NCBI RefSeq assembly: GCF_023053635.1
Contig: NC_086184.1
Location: forward strand, 14,058,379 to 14,122,378
DNA: 64,000 nucleotides
Direction of reading: 5' to 3'
From: Elgaria multicarinata webbii
Taxonomy: Eukaryota; Chordata; Lepidosauria; Squamata; Anguidae
The position numbers were made by a program, and so were the translations under genes. This document shows positions 31,870 through 42,969 of this stretch, one piece after another. Within the stretch, counting starts at the first letter, position 1. Each line of letters begins with the position of its first letter. The notes under the pieces are model-generated. The model did not search any database. It was given only the letters and a program-made list of their open reading frames with translations, and had not been told where the DNA came from.

Positions 31870-31982
31870 GGGGCTGTGTTCAGAAGACGCCTTAAACCAT
31901 GGCTTTAACCATGGTGAATAAAGCAAAAAGCTTTATTCACTGTGGTTAAAGCCATGTTTTAAGATGTCTTCTGAACACAGCC
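31870..31982. repeat. Palindromic MITE, family P4
   Basis: GGGCTGTGTTCAGAAGACGC is mirrored by ATGTCTTCTGAACACAGCC, with a short loop around AATAAAGCAAAAAGCTTTATT. Nearly a perfect hairpin. Confidence 0.92.
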
Positions 31983-32058
31983 AGAGTCTAGCACTAGGAG
32001 GGTTCTGACTCAGCTTTAGCCCAGATTTGACCTCAGAAACACCACCAGCCTCTTGCAG

Positions 32059-32182
32059 GGGATCTACACTACTGCTTTAAAGCACTTTGAAAACGTTTTG
32101 AAACCTGTATATGCAGTGTGTCCTGGGCCCCAACAGTTGTCAAAACTGTTATAAAGCGCTTTAAAGGAGTAGCGTAGATCCT
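32059..32182. repeat. Palindromic MITE, family P6
   Basis: GGATCTACACTACTGCTTTA and AAGCACTTTG are mirrored by AAAGCGCTTTAAAGGAGTAG and CGTAGATCC. The centre holds TATATGCAGTGTGTCCTGG. A twin lies at 33399-33523. Confidence 0.9.
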
Positions 32183-32264
32183 GCCTTGGTGAGGTTCTCA
32201 CATCAGCAGTCCGTGTAATGGCCTATCTAGATCATTATTTAGAAAAGGAAGAGAAAGCCTCTGA

Positions 32265-32362
32265 CCTTCCAAATGTTGTTAGATGCCAGCTGACCACTGG
32301 CTACACCGTTTGGGGCTTCTGGGAGTTGGAGTCCAACAACATCTGGAGACTCACAGGTTCCA
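32265..32362. repeat. Palindromic MITE, family P1, worn
   Basis: CCTTCCAAATGTTGTTAGAT, then TTCTGGGAGTTGGAGTCCAA and CAACATCTGGAGACTCACAG, the right arm of the family. Confidence 0.55.
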
Positions 32363-32735
32363 GAAACAGGCTCCTACGTTTAAATACTTGCTATGTTTAA
32401 ATTCTCTTAAGCAGGATTCTTTGGAAGCACGCCGCGCTTAGTTCTATTGCCTTTACTCCCAGGTAAGCATGCGTAGGGTTGCAATCTCACAGGGCCAGGT
32501 GGCAGATGCTGGTGTTGTTGATCATCAGGACAACAGTCATAAAATCCATTTTATTTCTGTAGTCATGATGGTGCTGCAGTTTTAAGTGGGTTTACTAGGC
32601 GACACTGCCATGCACAGACGATGTTTTCTTTCTCTGTTAGCAGGGCTGGCCAACAGCTGTCACCCAAAACGCCTCCCCACCACCCCAAAGGGTCTAACAT
32701 TACCTAGCTGCACCACGGGCTACGCTTTGGGGAGT
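32363..32735. other. Intron or upstream sequence of copy B
   Basis: A fragment of MITE family P3 is visible at about 32450-32492 (CTTTACTCCCAGGTAAGCAT). A donor on the minus strand, CAGCTAG-GTAATG (intron from 32703), could end the first exon of copy B. Confidence 0.35.
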
Positions 32736-33330
32736 GCTGTCACCAAGCGCGGCCCCGGTTTCGGTGTGGTGGGGGAAAGCCCTTCGGAGACCGGCCTCCC
32801 ACTCGCGCGTGGTCCCGATCTCCGCCCAGGGGGCGGCTGCGCAGCGCTCCCCAGCTCCGGCCGCCGCAACTGGGGCTTTTGCCTGCCTGCCTGCCTGCCT
32901 TCCTTCCTTCCTTCCTTCCTACCTCCGGGCGGGGCTGAGCGCACAAACTAGGCCGCTGCTGAGGTCGCGCCCGGAGGCTCCGATGGCGCCGGCGCCGCGC
33001 TCACGTGCGCTCGGGGCTGCTCCAGGGCAGAGACGCGTCAGCGGGTAACGGCGAGGGGCGGATCTCGAGCGCTTGGCCCACCTGGCAGCGGCCGGAATCC
33101 GGGCTGGAGGAGGGCGGAGCCGGAACGCACAGCTCCTGGCGTTTGGCCCGGGAGCGCCGGCGGCTTGGAAGGAAAATCTGCTGAGCCACCGGTCCGCGCT
33201 GAAAAATACGGCTGCAGGGATATATACTCCCCGAAGCAGGGCCCCTGGGCCGTTAACAGCTGCGTCACAGGCAGGAGTTCTGCAGGTGAAGAGTTTTCCG
33301 GCTTCACCTCCGGAATTTCCGCTACGTTGT
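32736..33330 (-). promoter_or_regulatory. CpG island, probable C19orf12 copy B promoter
   Basis: A GC- and CpG-dense stretch, clearest at 32740-32870 and 32960-33220, about 2 kb upstream of the copy B start codon. It holds an E-box CACGTG at 33002-33007, a CRE-like TGCGTCA at 33261-33267 and an ETS-type CCGGAA at 33310-33315, without an obvious TATA box. Two possible minus-strand donors for a non-coding first exon are CAGCTAG-GTAATG (at 32704) and CCGGAG-GTAGGA (near 32925). Which is used cannot be told. The island could also drive a plus-strand transcript. Confidence 0.7.
32881..32920. repeat. (CTGC)n(CTTC)n microsatellite
   Basis: Tetranucleotide runs of CTGC then CTTC inside the CpG island. 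Confidence 0.9.
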
Positions 33331-33398
33331 TAAAAGGAGCAGGCTCTGGCTCTTGCCTGGAAACGCTGGGCGGCATCTGCGGAGAAACATGATACCGG

Positions 33399-33523
33399 GG
33401 GATCTACACTACTGCTTTTAAAGCACTTTAAAAACCTTTTGAAAACTGTATATGCAGTGTGTCCTGGGGCCCAACAGTTGGCAAATCTATTATAAAGCGC
33501 TTTAAAGCAGCAGTGTAGATCCT
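33399..33523. repeat. Palindromic MITE, family P6
   Basis: Same orientation and nearly the same sequence as 32059-32182: GGATCTACACTACTGCTTTT to GCAGTGTAGATCC. Together they bracket the CpG island. Confidence 0.9.
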
Positions 33524-33978
33524 CCACCCGCCCCCATTCAGCTTTTTACAACAGGGAAAAAGCTGCACAAAAGAAGAGCAGCCACTGAAGAGGCGGGGCA
33601 TGGGCAAGTGGGGAAAAACCCCAGTCGTGAGGTTCCCACAGCTGTTTCCAGAGGGGAAAAAGCAGGCAGAATTTCCAACAGCTGAATTCCACCCCCACCC
33701 CACCCCACACACACACACCCCGGGGCAAACTACCTCCATGTAGGCTAGACTTGGGGAGCGCACATTGCATTGCCCTAGATGCCACGACCAAAGTGTGTGT
33801 CTGTGTGGAAACAGCAGCTGCCCAAGAAGTTCTGAACTGGCCTTTCAATAAAATCCTTAGTATTTTGAATTCATTGGGTCATAGATTAGGCCAGCACTTG
33901 GTTTGCTGCCCCTTAGGGATGGGGAAAGAAAGCTGCTGAGCATTCCCTTAAGCTGCCAGCCAGAGTTCCCTCCATGCT
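33524..33978. other. Unique sequence upstream of copy B
   Basis: No gene recognised. A CA-rich run lies at about 33690-33720. Confidence 0.3.
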
Positions 33979-34690
33979 TAAGAACATAAGAAGAGCCCTG
34001 ATGCTGGATCAGACCAAGGGTCCATCCAGTCCAGCACTCTGTTCACACAGTGGCCAACCAGCCATCGGCCAGGGACCAACAAGGCAGGACATGGTGCAAC
34101 AGCACCCTCCCACCCATGTTCCCCAGCAACTGGTGCACACAGGCTTACTGCCTCAAATACTGGAGATAGCACACAACCATCAGGGCTAGTAGCCATTGAT
34201 AGCCTTCAGCTCCAGGAATTTATCCAAACCCCTTTTAAAGCCATCCAAATTGGTGGCCATCACTACATCCTGTGGTAATGAGTTCCATAATTTCACTATG
34301 CACTGTGTGAAGAAGTCCTTCCTTTTATTTGTCCGGGATCTCCCACCAATCAGCTTCATGGGATGACCCCATTGGGTTCTAATATTTTGAGAGGGAGAAA
34401 AATGTCTCCCTATCCACATTCTCCGTACTGTGCATAATTGGTAGCCTGAGGCTACCAATAATCATAACTGAGGCTATCATAATTGATAGCCTGAGGCTAT
34501 CATGTCTCCCCTTAGCCTCCTCTTCTCCAAGCTAAACAATCCCAGTTGCTGTAACATTACCTCATAGGGGAGATGCTCCAGCCCCTTAATTATTTTAGTT
34601 GCCTTTTTCTGCCCTTTTTCCAGCTCTGTAATATCCTTTTTTAGGTGTGGTGATCAAAACTGTACACACTAGTCTTAAGTGTGGTTGCAG
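33979..34690 (-). mobile_element. CR1-like LINE, longer 3' copy
   Basis: Begins with AAGAACATAAGAAGAGCCCT and runs through CAAATTGGTGGCCATCACTA, TTCTCCGTACTGTGCATAAT and CTTTTTCTGCCCTTTTTCCA. It contains a small tandem insertion of GCCTGAGGCTA units at 34440-34505. The next few hundred bases (to about 35130) may be more of the element but I cannot align them. Confidence 0.85.
34440..34505. repeat. Short palindromic tandem repeat inside CR1
   Basis: The units GGTAGCCTGAGGCTACC and GATAGCCTGAGGCTATC are each perfect hairpins, separated by ATAATCATAACT. They are absent from the matching position of the copy at 21228. Confidence 0.8.
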
Positions 34691-35944
34691 CATAGATTTG
34701 TATAACGGCAGTATGATACTGACCGTTTTATTCTCTATTCCTTTTCTTATAATGCCAACATGGAGATTGCCTTCTTTAGAGCGGCCGCACAGTGGGTGGA
34801 CATCTTTATCTACCTGTCCACCACAACCCCAAGATCTCTTTCTTGTTTGGTCACTGCCAGCTCAGATCCCATCAGGTTATACTTGAAGTTGGGTTTTTTT
34901 GCCCCAACGTGCATCACCTTACACTTGCTTACATTGAACCACATCTGGGTTCTCAAATCCCTGTGCCGGTTTCTTCTTCATTCCTGGACCCTGCATATAC
35001 TCTTACTTATCTTCAAAGACATCCAAGGCCTCCCTGCTGCTCCCCAATTCTCTATCCTTAGATCCCAGCACATCCCCTGCCTTGGCTCATTCAGCACCTT
35101 CACCCTCAGCTTTCCTGAGGCTGCTCTTCCTTGAAAAACTTCGCCCTTTCTTCCTTACTGCCCTTTAAGCCTGAAATGCTCTATGAGGCCACTTCCAACT
35201 TCCTTCACATCCCCCTTCAAAAAAAAATACACCTTATTTATCTGTGGGCATATTCCACTTTAAGTACGTACAACTGAAATAAATTTACATTCGATCCCTG
35301 TTTCGTCCTGACTTCATCTCCCTTGCTTTCCTCCCATGTTGAATTTATACTGTAAGTGCTTTGGGGCAAGGGACTTTCCCTCTTGTACTCTGTCAAGCAC
35401 CACACCCATTGATGACACTTTATAAAATAGAATAACTTTTCTGTTGCCTTTTAAGCTCTGGTTCCAACTACCAACGCCTCAGAATACTTGCCATTTTGTG
35501 TCACTGCAATTGGTTACAACGTAGAAAGCACATTCCAACCCTGTGGGATGTGACACAGCTGTGTTGCATATTGCTCCAGATAGAACATATAAGGAAATTA
35601 TAAAAAGCAACATTAAAAAATGGTTTCCCAATAGCAAAGTGCTACTTAGTTTGGGAGGGGTATGTATCCATGTTGACACTTCAGCCCTAATGCAGGCCTG
35701 CATGACTTCTAACCCAACAAGCTGAATGAAAGCCATCAGTCGTGTTTGGTGACCCATAAAAGATGGAATAAAGCTCCTATTTTCAAACAAAAATAATTGC
35801 TTCAGGTTGTGTGCCGAGTTCTCTGATCTAAGAGGCTGTGCAAAATAAGACTGAATGAGGAATGTGATTGTGTTGGCTTTTCTACAAAAAGGCACTAATG
35901 GTTAGAATGTGCTCAATGGCTTTTGATGGCTGATGGATAATAGG
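34691..35944. other. Partly LINE-derived, partly unique
   Basis: From 34691 to about 35060 the text (CATGGAGATTGCCTTCTTTA, CCACAACCCCAAGATCTCTT, CCAACGTGCATCACCTTACA) resembles the interior of a CR1-type LINE on the minus strand, continuing 33979-34690. The rest is not recognised. Confidence 0.45.
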
Positions 35945-36565
35945 TAGGGGTGTGCATGGACCCCCCACTCAGCTTCACTTTCAGATCCGCCATTTTTCGG
36001 ATCGGGCCGCTCCGCCCCGCCCCCACTCCGCCTATGCCCACTCCGCTCCGCTCGGAGCTCCGGATCCGGATCGGAGCTCCGTTCCCCCCCCATAGGGGGG
36101 GTCACCGGGCCCTGCCGCCATCGCCGCCCATGCGGTGACGGCGGCAGAGCCCGGTAAGGGGGAGGGGGGCCTTACCTGCCTCCGTCCGTGCTCCGTCGCC
36201 GTCTTCAATTGAGCCCGCGGTTCCACCAGGAAGTCTGGGCCGCAAGCGGCCCAGACTTCCTGCTGGAACCACGGGCTCAATTGAAGACGCTGACGGACCG
36301 CGGACGGAGGCAGGTAAGGGAGAGGAGGGGGGGGTTACCAGGCCCTGCTGCTGTCGCCGCATGGGCGACAGCGGCAGGGCCCGGTAAACCCCACTTACCT
36401 TTCCGGCGGAGCTCCGGATCGAGGCGAAGGATCCGCCTTCACCTCGATCCTCTTCGCCACGCTCCGCCGGCCCCCCAATCCTCTTCGCCTCCGCCTTAAG
36501 GGCAGGCGAAGCCCCCCGCTCCGCTTCTAATTCGGCGGTCCGATTAGAAGCGGAGCACATCCCTA
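35945..36565. mobile_element. 621-bp GC-rich palindromic hAT-like element
   Basis: The ends TAGGGGTGTGC and GCACATCCCTA are inverted repeats, and ATAATAGG is duplicated on both sides (35937-35944 and 36566-36573). An 8-bp target duplication is typical of hAT transposons. The interior is a giant imperfect hairpin centred near 36242. Its left arm includes GTCTTCAATTGAGCCCGCGG and ACCAGGAAGTCTGGGCCGC; its right arm mirrors them. Further nested inverted blocks lie around GGAGCTCCGGATCCGGATCG, GGGCCCTGCCGCC and GACGGCGGCAGAGCCCGG. It has no transposase, so it is a non-autonomous foldback copy. CpG content is high. Confidence 0.85.
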
Positions 36566-37034
36566 ATAATAGGTATTACGCACAGCCCACCTGCTTAGGG
36601 AGAGGATAGAGAAAAACATGTTGCGAGTTGGACTTGGAACGTAGCCAATGAAAGAGGCAACATTTTTGCAACCCGAAGGGGTGACAAGGCTCTTCGGAAA
36701 TGCTAGTTGCTTTGGGAGAACTGATGCTTTAAAGTCTGCCCATGTTCAGCGTGTGCATTTGTAAATAAACAGATATTGCAAAACAACAACCCTAAAAGGC
36801 GGTACTGTGGCCTCAGCAGGGGACTGACCCTTGCTGAATTAAAATTTACGAACAGGTTCAATTCTATCACCAAAGACTTGAATCAAGATAAAGGATTTTA
36901 CTATATGGCATTACACTATGTGAATTAATTGGTTTACTTTGTGCCAGGATGCTTGTTAGCAGCAACTGTGAATGTCCATTATATATAATGTGAATGTCAC
37001 TGTCAGTATTTTCTGCATTTAATTTCCACTTGAC

Positions 37035-37036
<2 letters not shown>
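36566..37036. other. Unique AT-rich sequence, nothing recognised
   Basis: No gene or repeat recognised beyond the flanking elements. Confidence 0.3.
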
Positions 37037-37078
<42 letters not shown>

Positions 37079-37160
37079 CGCCGTTTGCCCAATACTGGGC
37101 CTCAAGGCGGCCTTACAAAATTTAAAACAAATACATTTTAAAACCTTAAAAAAAAAAAAC
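37037..37160 (-). mobile_element. LINE 3' end with (ATT)n tail
   Basis: An ATT-trinucleotide run at 37037-37076, then CCGCCGTTTGCCCAATACTG, GGCCTCAAGGCGGCC and an A-rich 3' UTR stretch. Confidence 0.65.
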
Positions 37161-37204
37161 TGGCTTTCCTTCTGCCTGCTTGTGTTTCAGTCTCAACTCT
37201 TGCC

Positions 37205-37320
37205 TTATGCTTATATATAATAAAGGTTAACATTCATTTAGTAATCTTTACAACAGCCCTGCAAGGTATGTATGTATGCTTACTACCACACTGCAGGTGG
37301 GAGGAGGGGATCTGAGGCTG
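37205..37320 (+). mobile_element. MIR/CORE-like old SINE fragment
   Basis: CATTCATTTAGTAATCTTTA, CAACAGCCCTGCAAGGTATG and CACACTGCAGGTGGGAGG follow the order of the MIR core and tail. Very worn. Confidence 0.35.
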
Positions 37321-38218
37321 ATACATATATTTGAATTCTAGGGAATATAGTGCTATATTAAGTGCCCTGTTGGATCACCAATTAATTGCGCTTCCAGCTG
37401 AAAACAGAAGAGCAATATCTCAGCAGCACTAAAAGAACTAGTGTAGAAGCAACCAAGGAAAGAAGAGGGATGTTTAAATGCAAATTATTTGGAACAACAA
37501 AGGATGCAGAAAAGGAAATGAGAATGCCTTTGAAGTTGCTTTTATTATAGCCCCATCTGGTGGCTGCATTAACATTTAGCCCTACATTATACCTGTCATG
37601 GCTTTGAGTAGAAAAAGAAGCATTGGGTGCGCACTTAAGCTCAAACTACACGTGACAGTGACACACACACATCTTCAAACCCAGGTCTGCGCCAATAACA
37701 TTTTTAAGTGTGGTGTGACTTAAGGTAGTAAGGGGGCAGATGGGCAGGGTATGTGAGGCCTTCTTCCTCTCAGTGTTCTTTCTTTCCTTGCCTGTGGACT
37801 ATAACCACGCTGTAACTTTTCATTTTTGCTGAGTTGAGGTTTGGGAGAAAAATGCCTGAGAGCAGGGAGAGGCTTGTGGTATGAAAGACGGCAGCTAAGA
37901 GTGCCCCCTCCCTTTTTCTCACACCCCCTCTACCTATGTATCCTTCTGATGCTCTAAATTACACTGACCCCCTTCTGACCCCCAAAACCCTTAGACAATT
38001 TTGGGTCACTTGAAGATATCAGTCTCCTAGTAGCTAATATAGTGTGTAGGCCTTGCTTTAAGCATTTCCCCTTTAAAACAAGGCAAGCAGGGAGAGCATG
38101 CCTTGTTTAAAATTAAATTTGTGCCCCTCCGGGGCTTCCGGAAACGAGGCTTTGCTTTCAAATAATATGTGCTCTCCCAGCACGACTTGCTTTAAAGGGA
38201 AAATGGGGAGGGGGGGTT
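37321..38218. other. Unique sequence, nothing recognised
   Basis: No exon or repeat family that I can name. Confidence 0.3.
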
Positions 38219-38796
38219 ATTATTATTATTATTAATTTATTTATTTATATAGCACCATCAATGTACATGGTGCTGTACAGAGTAAAACAGTAAATAGCAA
38301 GATCCTGCCGCATAGGCTTACATTCTAATAAAATCATAATAAAACAATAAGGAGGGGAAGAGAATGCAAACAGGCACAGGGTAGGGTAAACAGGCACTGG
38401 GTAGAGTAAAACTAACAGTATAAAGTCAGAACAAAATCAAGTTTTAAAAGCTTTAGGAAAAAGAAAAGTTTTTAGCTGAGCTTTAAAAGCTGCGGTTGAA
38501 CTTGTAGTTCTCAAATGTTCTGGAAGAGCGTTCCAGGCATAAGGGGCAGCAGAAGAAAAAGGACGAAGCCGAGCAAGGGAAGTAGAGACCCTTGGGCAGG
38601 TGAGAAACATGGCATCAGAGGAGCGAAGAGCACGAGCGGGGCAATAGTGTGAGATGAGAGAGGAGAGATAGGAAGGAGCTAGACAGTGAAAAGCTTTGTA
38701 GGTCAACAGGAGAAGTTTATATTGGATTCTGAAGTGAATTGGAAGCCAATGAAGAGAGCCACATAAAAGACAAGGACGGAGGGCAGATGTTGCTCA
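38219..38796 (-). mobile_element. L2-like LINE with 20-bp motif in the 3' UTR
   Basis: Open on the minus strand from 38706 to 38437 with the polyprotein tail (TYKAFHCLAPSYLSSLI, SSAAPYAWNALPEHLR, LKTFLFPKAF). The 3' UTR contains two reversed copies of the 20-bp motif AAACAGGCACTGGGTAGAGT (38370-38410) and ends with GCACCATCAATGTACATGG and the TTTA tail. It is the sister of 42970-43318. Confidence 0.88.
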
Positions 38797-38849
38797 GAGG
38801 CTGCATGCTTCCCAGCACTGCTTTTGAGTAAATATCACTGAACTCAATA

Positions 38850-38898
38850 GTATTTATTTATTTACTGCATTTCTATACTGCCCAACAGCTGAAGCTCC
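38850..38898 (-). mobile_element. LINE 3'-end fragment
   Basis: TATTTATTTATTTACTGCAT, TTCTATACTGCCCAACAGC: the last bases of an L2-like element. Confidence 0.6.
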
Positions 38899-38970
38899 CT
38901 TGCTTCTGATCCAGCTGTAAGAGTGACCCCACTATCAGATTGTAAGAGTGATCTAACTATCATGTTACTT

Positions 38971-39558
38971 TAGGGTGACCCTATGGAAAGGAGGTCAGGG
39001 CTCCTGTATCTTTAACAGTTGTATAGAAAAGGGAATTTCAGCAGGTGTCATTTGTATGCCTGCAGCACCTGGTGAAATTCCCTCTTTATCACAACAGTTA
39101 AAGCTGCAGGAGCCCTGCCCTCTTTATCAGATACTTTTCTGTTTGGTCACTCTAGCTATACTCCTGCTGAAATTTCCTTTTTTAATACAAGTGTTAAAAG
39201 ACACATATAGAGCCTCATGTGGCGCAGAGTGGTAAGCAGCAGTTACTGCAGCCGAAACTCTCCCCATGGCCTGAGTTCGATCCCAGCAGAAGCTGGTTCT
39301 CAGGCAGCCGGCTCGGGTTGACTCAGCCTTCCATCCTTCTGAGGTCGGTAAAATGAGGACCCAGCTAGCTGGGGGAAAGGTAACCATGACTGGGGAAGGC
39401 AATGGCAAACCACCCCCTCTACAAAGTCTGCCAAGAAAACGTCAGTGAAAGCAGGAGTCCTCTAGGAGTCAGCAATGACTCAAGTGCTTGCACGAGAGGT
39501 TCCTTTCCTTTCCTAAAAGACACAAGACCCCTGTCCTCCTTTTCATATGGTCACCCTA
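38971..39558. repeat. Palindromic MITE, family P8, split by a SINE
   Basis: The left end TAGGGTGACCCTATGGAAAG and the right end CATATGGTCACCCTA match the element at 22293. The right arm is interrupted by the Sauria SINE at 39206-39513. Confidence 0.85.
39206..39513 (+). mobile_element. Sauria SINE with 11-bp target duplication
   Basis: A tRNA-like head (CCTCATGTGGCGCAGAGTGG, then GAGTTCGATCC as a B box), a body with GCCTTCCATCCTTCTGAGGT and GGCAATGGCAAACCACC, and a BovB-like tail (GTCTGCCAAGAAAACGTCAG, CAAGTGCTTGCACGAGAGG) ending in TTCCTTTCC. TAAAAGACACA flanks both ends (39195-39205, 39514-39524). Sauria SINEs use BovB machinery, and a BovB fragment is present in this window. Confidence 0.95.
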
Positions 39559-42110
39559 TGGAACTTAAACCATGTTAACTTTGTTTTTGGCTTCCAATTA
39601 GCTATGCTTAGCTTGCAGGTGGAACCACAACAGTCCTCTTTATACCATGATCTGGCTTAAACAAATGCTGAATGTTACCAACTTAACCAAGACTCCTGAA
39701 ATAACCATTTCTGTGACAAGGCACCAACACATAGGATCAGGGAGCTCGGGTTCAACCAGCGGTGCAAAGGGACAACTTCTTTTCTTTAATGCTGCTGCTG
39801 GGATCCAGTTTCAACTAGAATGCTGTTGCACTTGGTTAGCCACTGTGGGAAATGGGATGCTGAATGAGATGTGCACACAGCTACTGTGTGATTAACTGGA
39901 TCATTCCGTTGGAACATCCTGGAATGTTTTATCATTGGTCTATTAGAGGTACGTCACAGGGCAGGGAGAGCTGATCTGCCTGTGCAGTCCTGGTAAAGCT
40001 GTAACATTCAGATATCACAGGTTTCAATGCTTCCCAATGAAAAAAAAAAGCCTCGCACACAGAAAGTTCACATTTTAAAGACAAAACCATTCTAAAACCC
40101 TTCTCTACAGCTACCCACCACTACCACCACAAATATATATATCCCCCTCAAACAAAAACAAATTCCTTCAGCCTTTTCTCAAAGAATTTGCTTTCAGGAT
40201 ACTCTATAAACTTCCACACTTTTAGACCAACTCCTCCTTTGGACAACATTTCTAGTGACATCCTTGGTGCTAGACGTATTGCCAAACCAACCGGCTTAAA
40301 GGCTGCAGCGCTGTAAAGACAGAAAAATCCCCTAAATAACCTCTTTTAGTATATCTATCAAACAGTAGATGTCTCCCTTTGCTTGTGGCTGTGTGATGCG
40401 CCTCTCATGTGCGCTAGGCAAACATAGACAGCCAGTATTAATTTTTCTTTCCCAAGCTAACATTCCCATCATGCTTTGTAGAAAATCCACAGGGGAGAGA
40501 AGATAACGTTGAGTACAAGCACTGAGAACAGAGCACCATGAAAGCAACAAATTATAAACTCCACCGAAGAGAGAGAGAGGGAGAGAGAGAGATATTTTTT
40601 CCCTGTCAGTAGGATCACAGGCCTGGTACTTTAGTCAAAGCCTGCGTCTTTGCCAGCAGGTTCAAGAGAACCATCTGCAAGCACTAAGTGATTCCTTTCA
40701 AGCAAAGATTCTCACGACGACGACGGCAACCGAACGGATTACAGGGCACAAATACTGGGAGAGAAAAGCTGCTTCAAAATAATACAGCCAAGACAATGGG
40801 TTTACTGTTCCGGTAGCAAAGCGAAGTACAGGAGGGGATTGCAATGAAAGGGAAGCGCGATATTTGCACACCTCAGAGGGCTCTCACGTGTCGTGAAATT
40901 TGGCAGGACTCGTGTTTCTCTCGCTTGTTGCTCTACCCCTCGAACAATGAGGCTAAACCCCACATGTGTAAGAGCTGGTAGCGTACTGGCAAAACACCGG
41001 AGAAATTCTCCTACCTAATCACACTGCGTGCAAAATCAAGAGAACAAAAGGACTCTGCGATGCTTCTCTTACCGTTGGGGAGATAATTAAGGATGAATGA
41101 AATATTGTTCTGTGGATTGGAAATGAATGTGAAAACCTTCTTAGGAATAATTCTGTCCGTTACTTTTGGGCTAAAGTCTACCCTCCACTGCAGGGGTGTG
41201 TGTGTTTGTATAAAAATTTGCATAGCATTTAAATAAATGCCCTACATGATGGCAAACTTTGCTTTATTTGCATAAACACACAAAGCTGTTTCCATTATTA
41301 TTGATATTACCTGGCATCATTAAAGAGAGAGAGAGAGAGAGGGAGATGAAGAATAAATGAAGAAGATCCTATGCTACAGGGCCTAGTAAGGAAATCTATT
41401 CTTTTTGGTCCACTACACACTTCTGCTAGTGGCGTGGAGAAGAACCTCTTTCACCCTGAGTGCTGAATTCCATTCTGGAGAAACTCTTGTGGGACACCTT
41501 CTAATGGTGGGCAGGGCTGAAGGTAAACTGGGCAAGGAACACCGTCCTAGCCAGGATCACAGCAAGTCAATCAAACCGAAGATTATTTGGCCATGGATAT
41601 CCCTACATGCATTCATACACTAGACATTCCACAAATCTAAACCAATGTAACTATCACGGCCTCCTCCAAAGAATCTGGAGAATGGCAGTTCAATAAATAC
41701 TGAGAATTCTCTGCTGGAGTTCCTTAGCACCCTTCAACCCTCAAAACTACAATTCCCAAGGAGCTCTGGGAAGAGGGAATGACCATTAGCATAGTGTAGA
41801 TATGCTCATTTGAGTTCTTTCCCATCATCATGGCTTACCCATCTCTTTGTTCAACACCATCCATCTCTTTAAACTGAGCATGGAAAATGTGTGGTACACC
41901 AAGACAAAATGCAGCTCACGGCTAAACATTGTGGCCTGCCACGTGTGCATCAACCTACCGTGGATGGTATGCTGCATCTGGCCTGGCAGGTCACAGGTTG
42001 GGCATATTTCCATTTGAACAACATGAAGAGATACCCTTGCAGGGAAGACAGGGGCCACCATACACTTTCCCAAGGCCCCTCTTTTAGAGAATGATGCATA
42101 TTCAACACTT
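39559..42110. other. Unique intergenic sequence with short GA runs
   Basis: No exon recognised. GA-rich microsatellites occur at 40568-40592 and 41323-41344. Some stretches (40600-41200) are free of repeats but show nothing I can name. Confidence 0.3.
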
Positions 42111-42790
42111 ACAGGGACTCAACTTGTGACAGATGGGGCTACACCCCTCTTGAAAACTCAAGCTTGCAGTTTGGGCGTACACCTGGACTTGGCCCTGAAC
42201 CTGCATGCTCAGGCTTTGGCTGTGGCCAGGAGTGTGTTAGTGTAGCGGAGGCTAGTGTGCCAACTACACTCCTTCCTAAAGATGTCTGATCTGGCCCGAC
42301 ACCCATGCCTTATTTACATCCTGTTTGAGCGACTCCAATATGCTCTACGTGGAACTGCCATTGAAAAGTGTTTGGAAACCTCATCTGTTCCAGAATGCTG
42401 CAGCCAGTGTGCTAACTGAGGGCCAGTTACAGGAAGCACGTGACTCCTTTGTTACAACAGCTTCACTGAGTACTGGTCTGTTTCCGGACACAATTCAAAC
42501 TGCCAGGTATCATCTACGACAACATATATGGTTTAGGACCAGGCTCTATAAAAGACAGCCTTCTCCTGTATGAGCCTATCCAGGTTTTAAGTTCTTCAGA
42601 AAAGGTCCTTCTTTCAGGACAGACACCTTCAGAGACACATTTGATGTCGAAGTGAGAGAGGGCTTTCTCGGTGGAACTCCCTGACGAAGGAGGCTAAGTT
42701 CATTCCCTCTCTGCTGTCCTTTCACCAGTAGGCAAAGACATTTCTATTCAAGAAGCCGTTTGGAGGCAGGTCTGTTGGGTTGGGTGCTTT
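42111..42790 (+). mobile_element. Old LINE remnant (L2/L3-like)
   Basis: Worn coding traces in order: CATCTGTTCCAGAATGCTGC (VQNAAA-type), GTATCATCTACGACAACAT, GGCTTTCTCGGTGGAACTCC and TCTATTCAAGAAGCCGTTTG, as in the C-terminal tail of L2-type polyproteins. Frame lost throughout. Confidence 0.6.
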
Positions 42791-42969
42791 GTTTTGCGGG
42801 TTGTCATCACACGTATGACCACACATGAACGAGCCTCAAACTCATGCCTCTCCTCTCATGCGTCTTCCTGCCTTGTTGTAATTAAGAATAGTTTGATATT
42901 CTTATCTGAATCTGAAAGGGAGTATGCAAAGCCAAGGTTCAGGCAGCGTGCAACACCAAACTAAACTAA

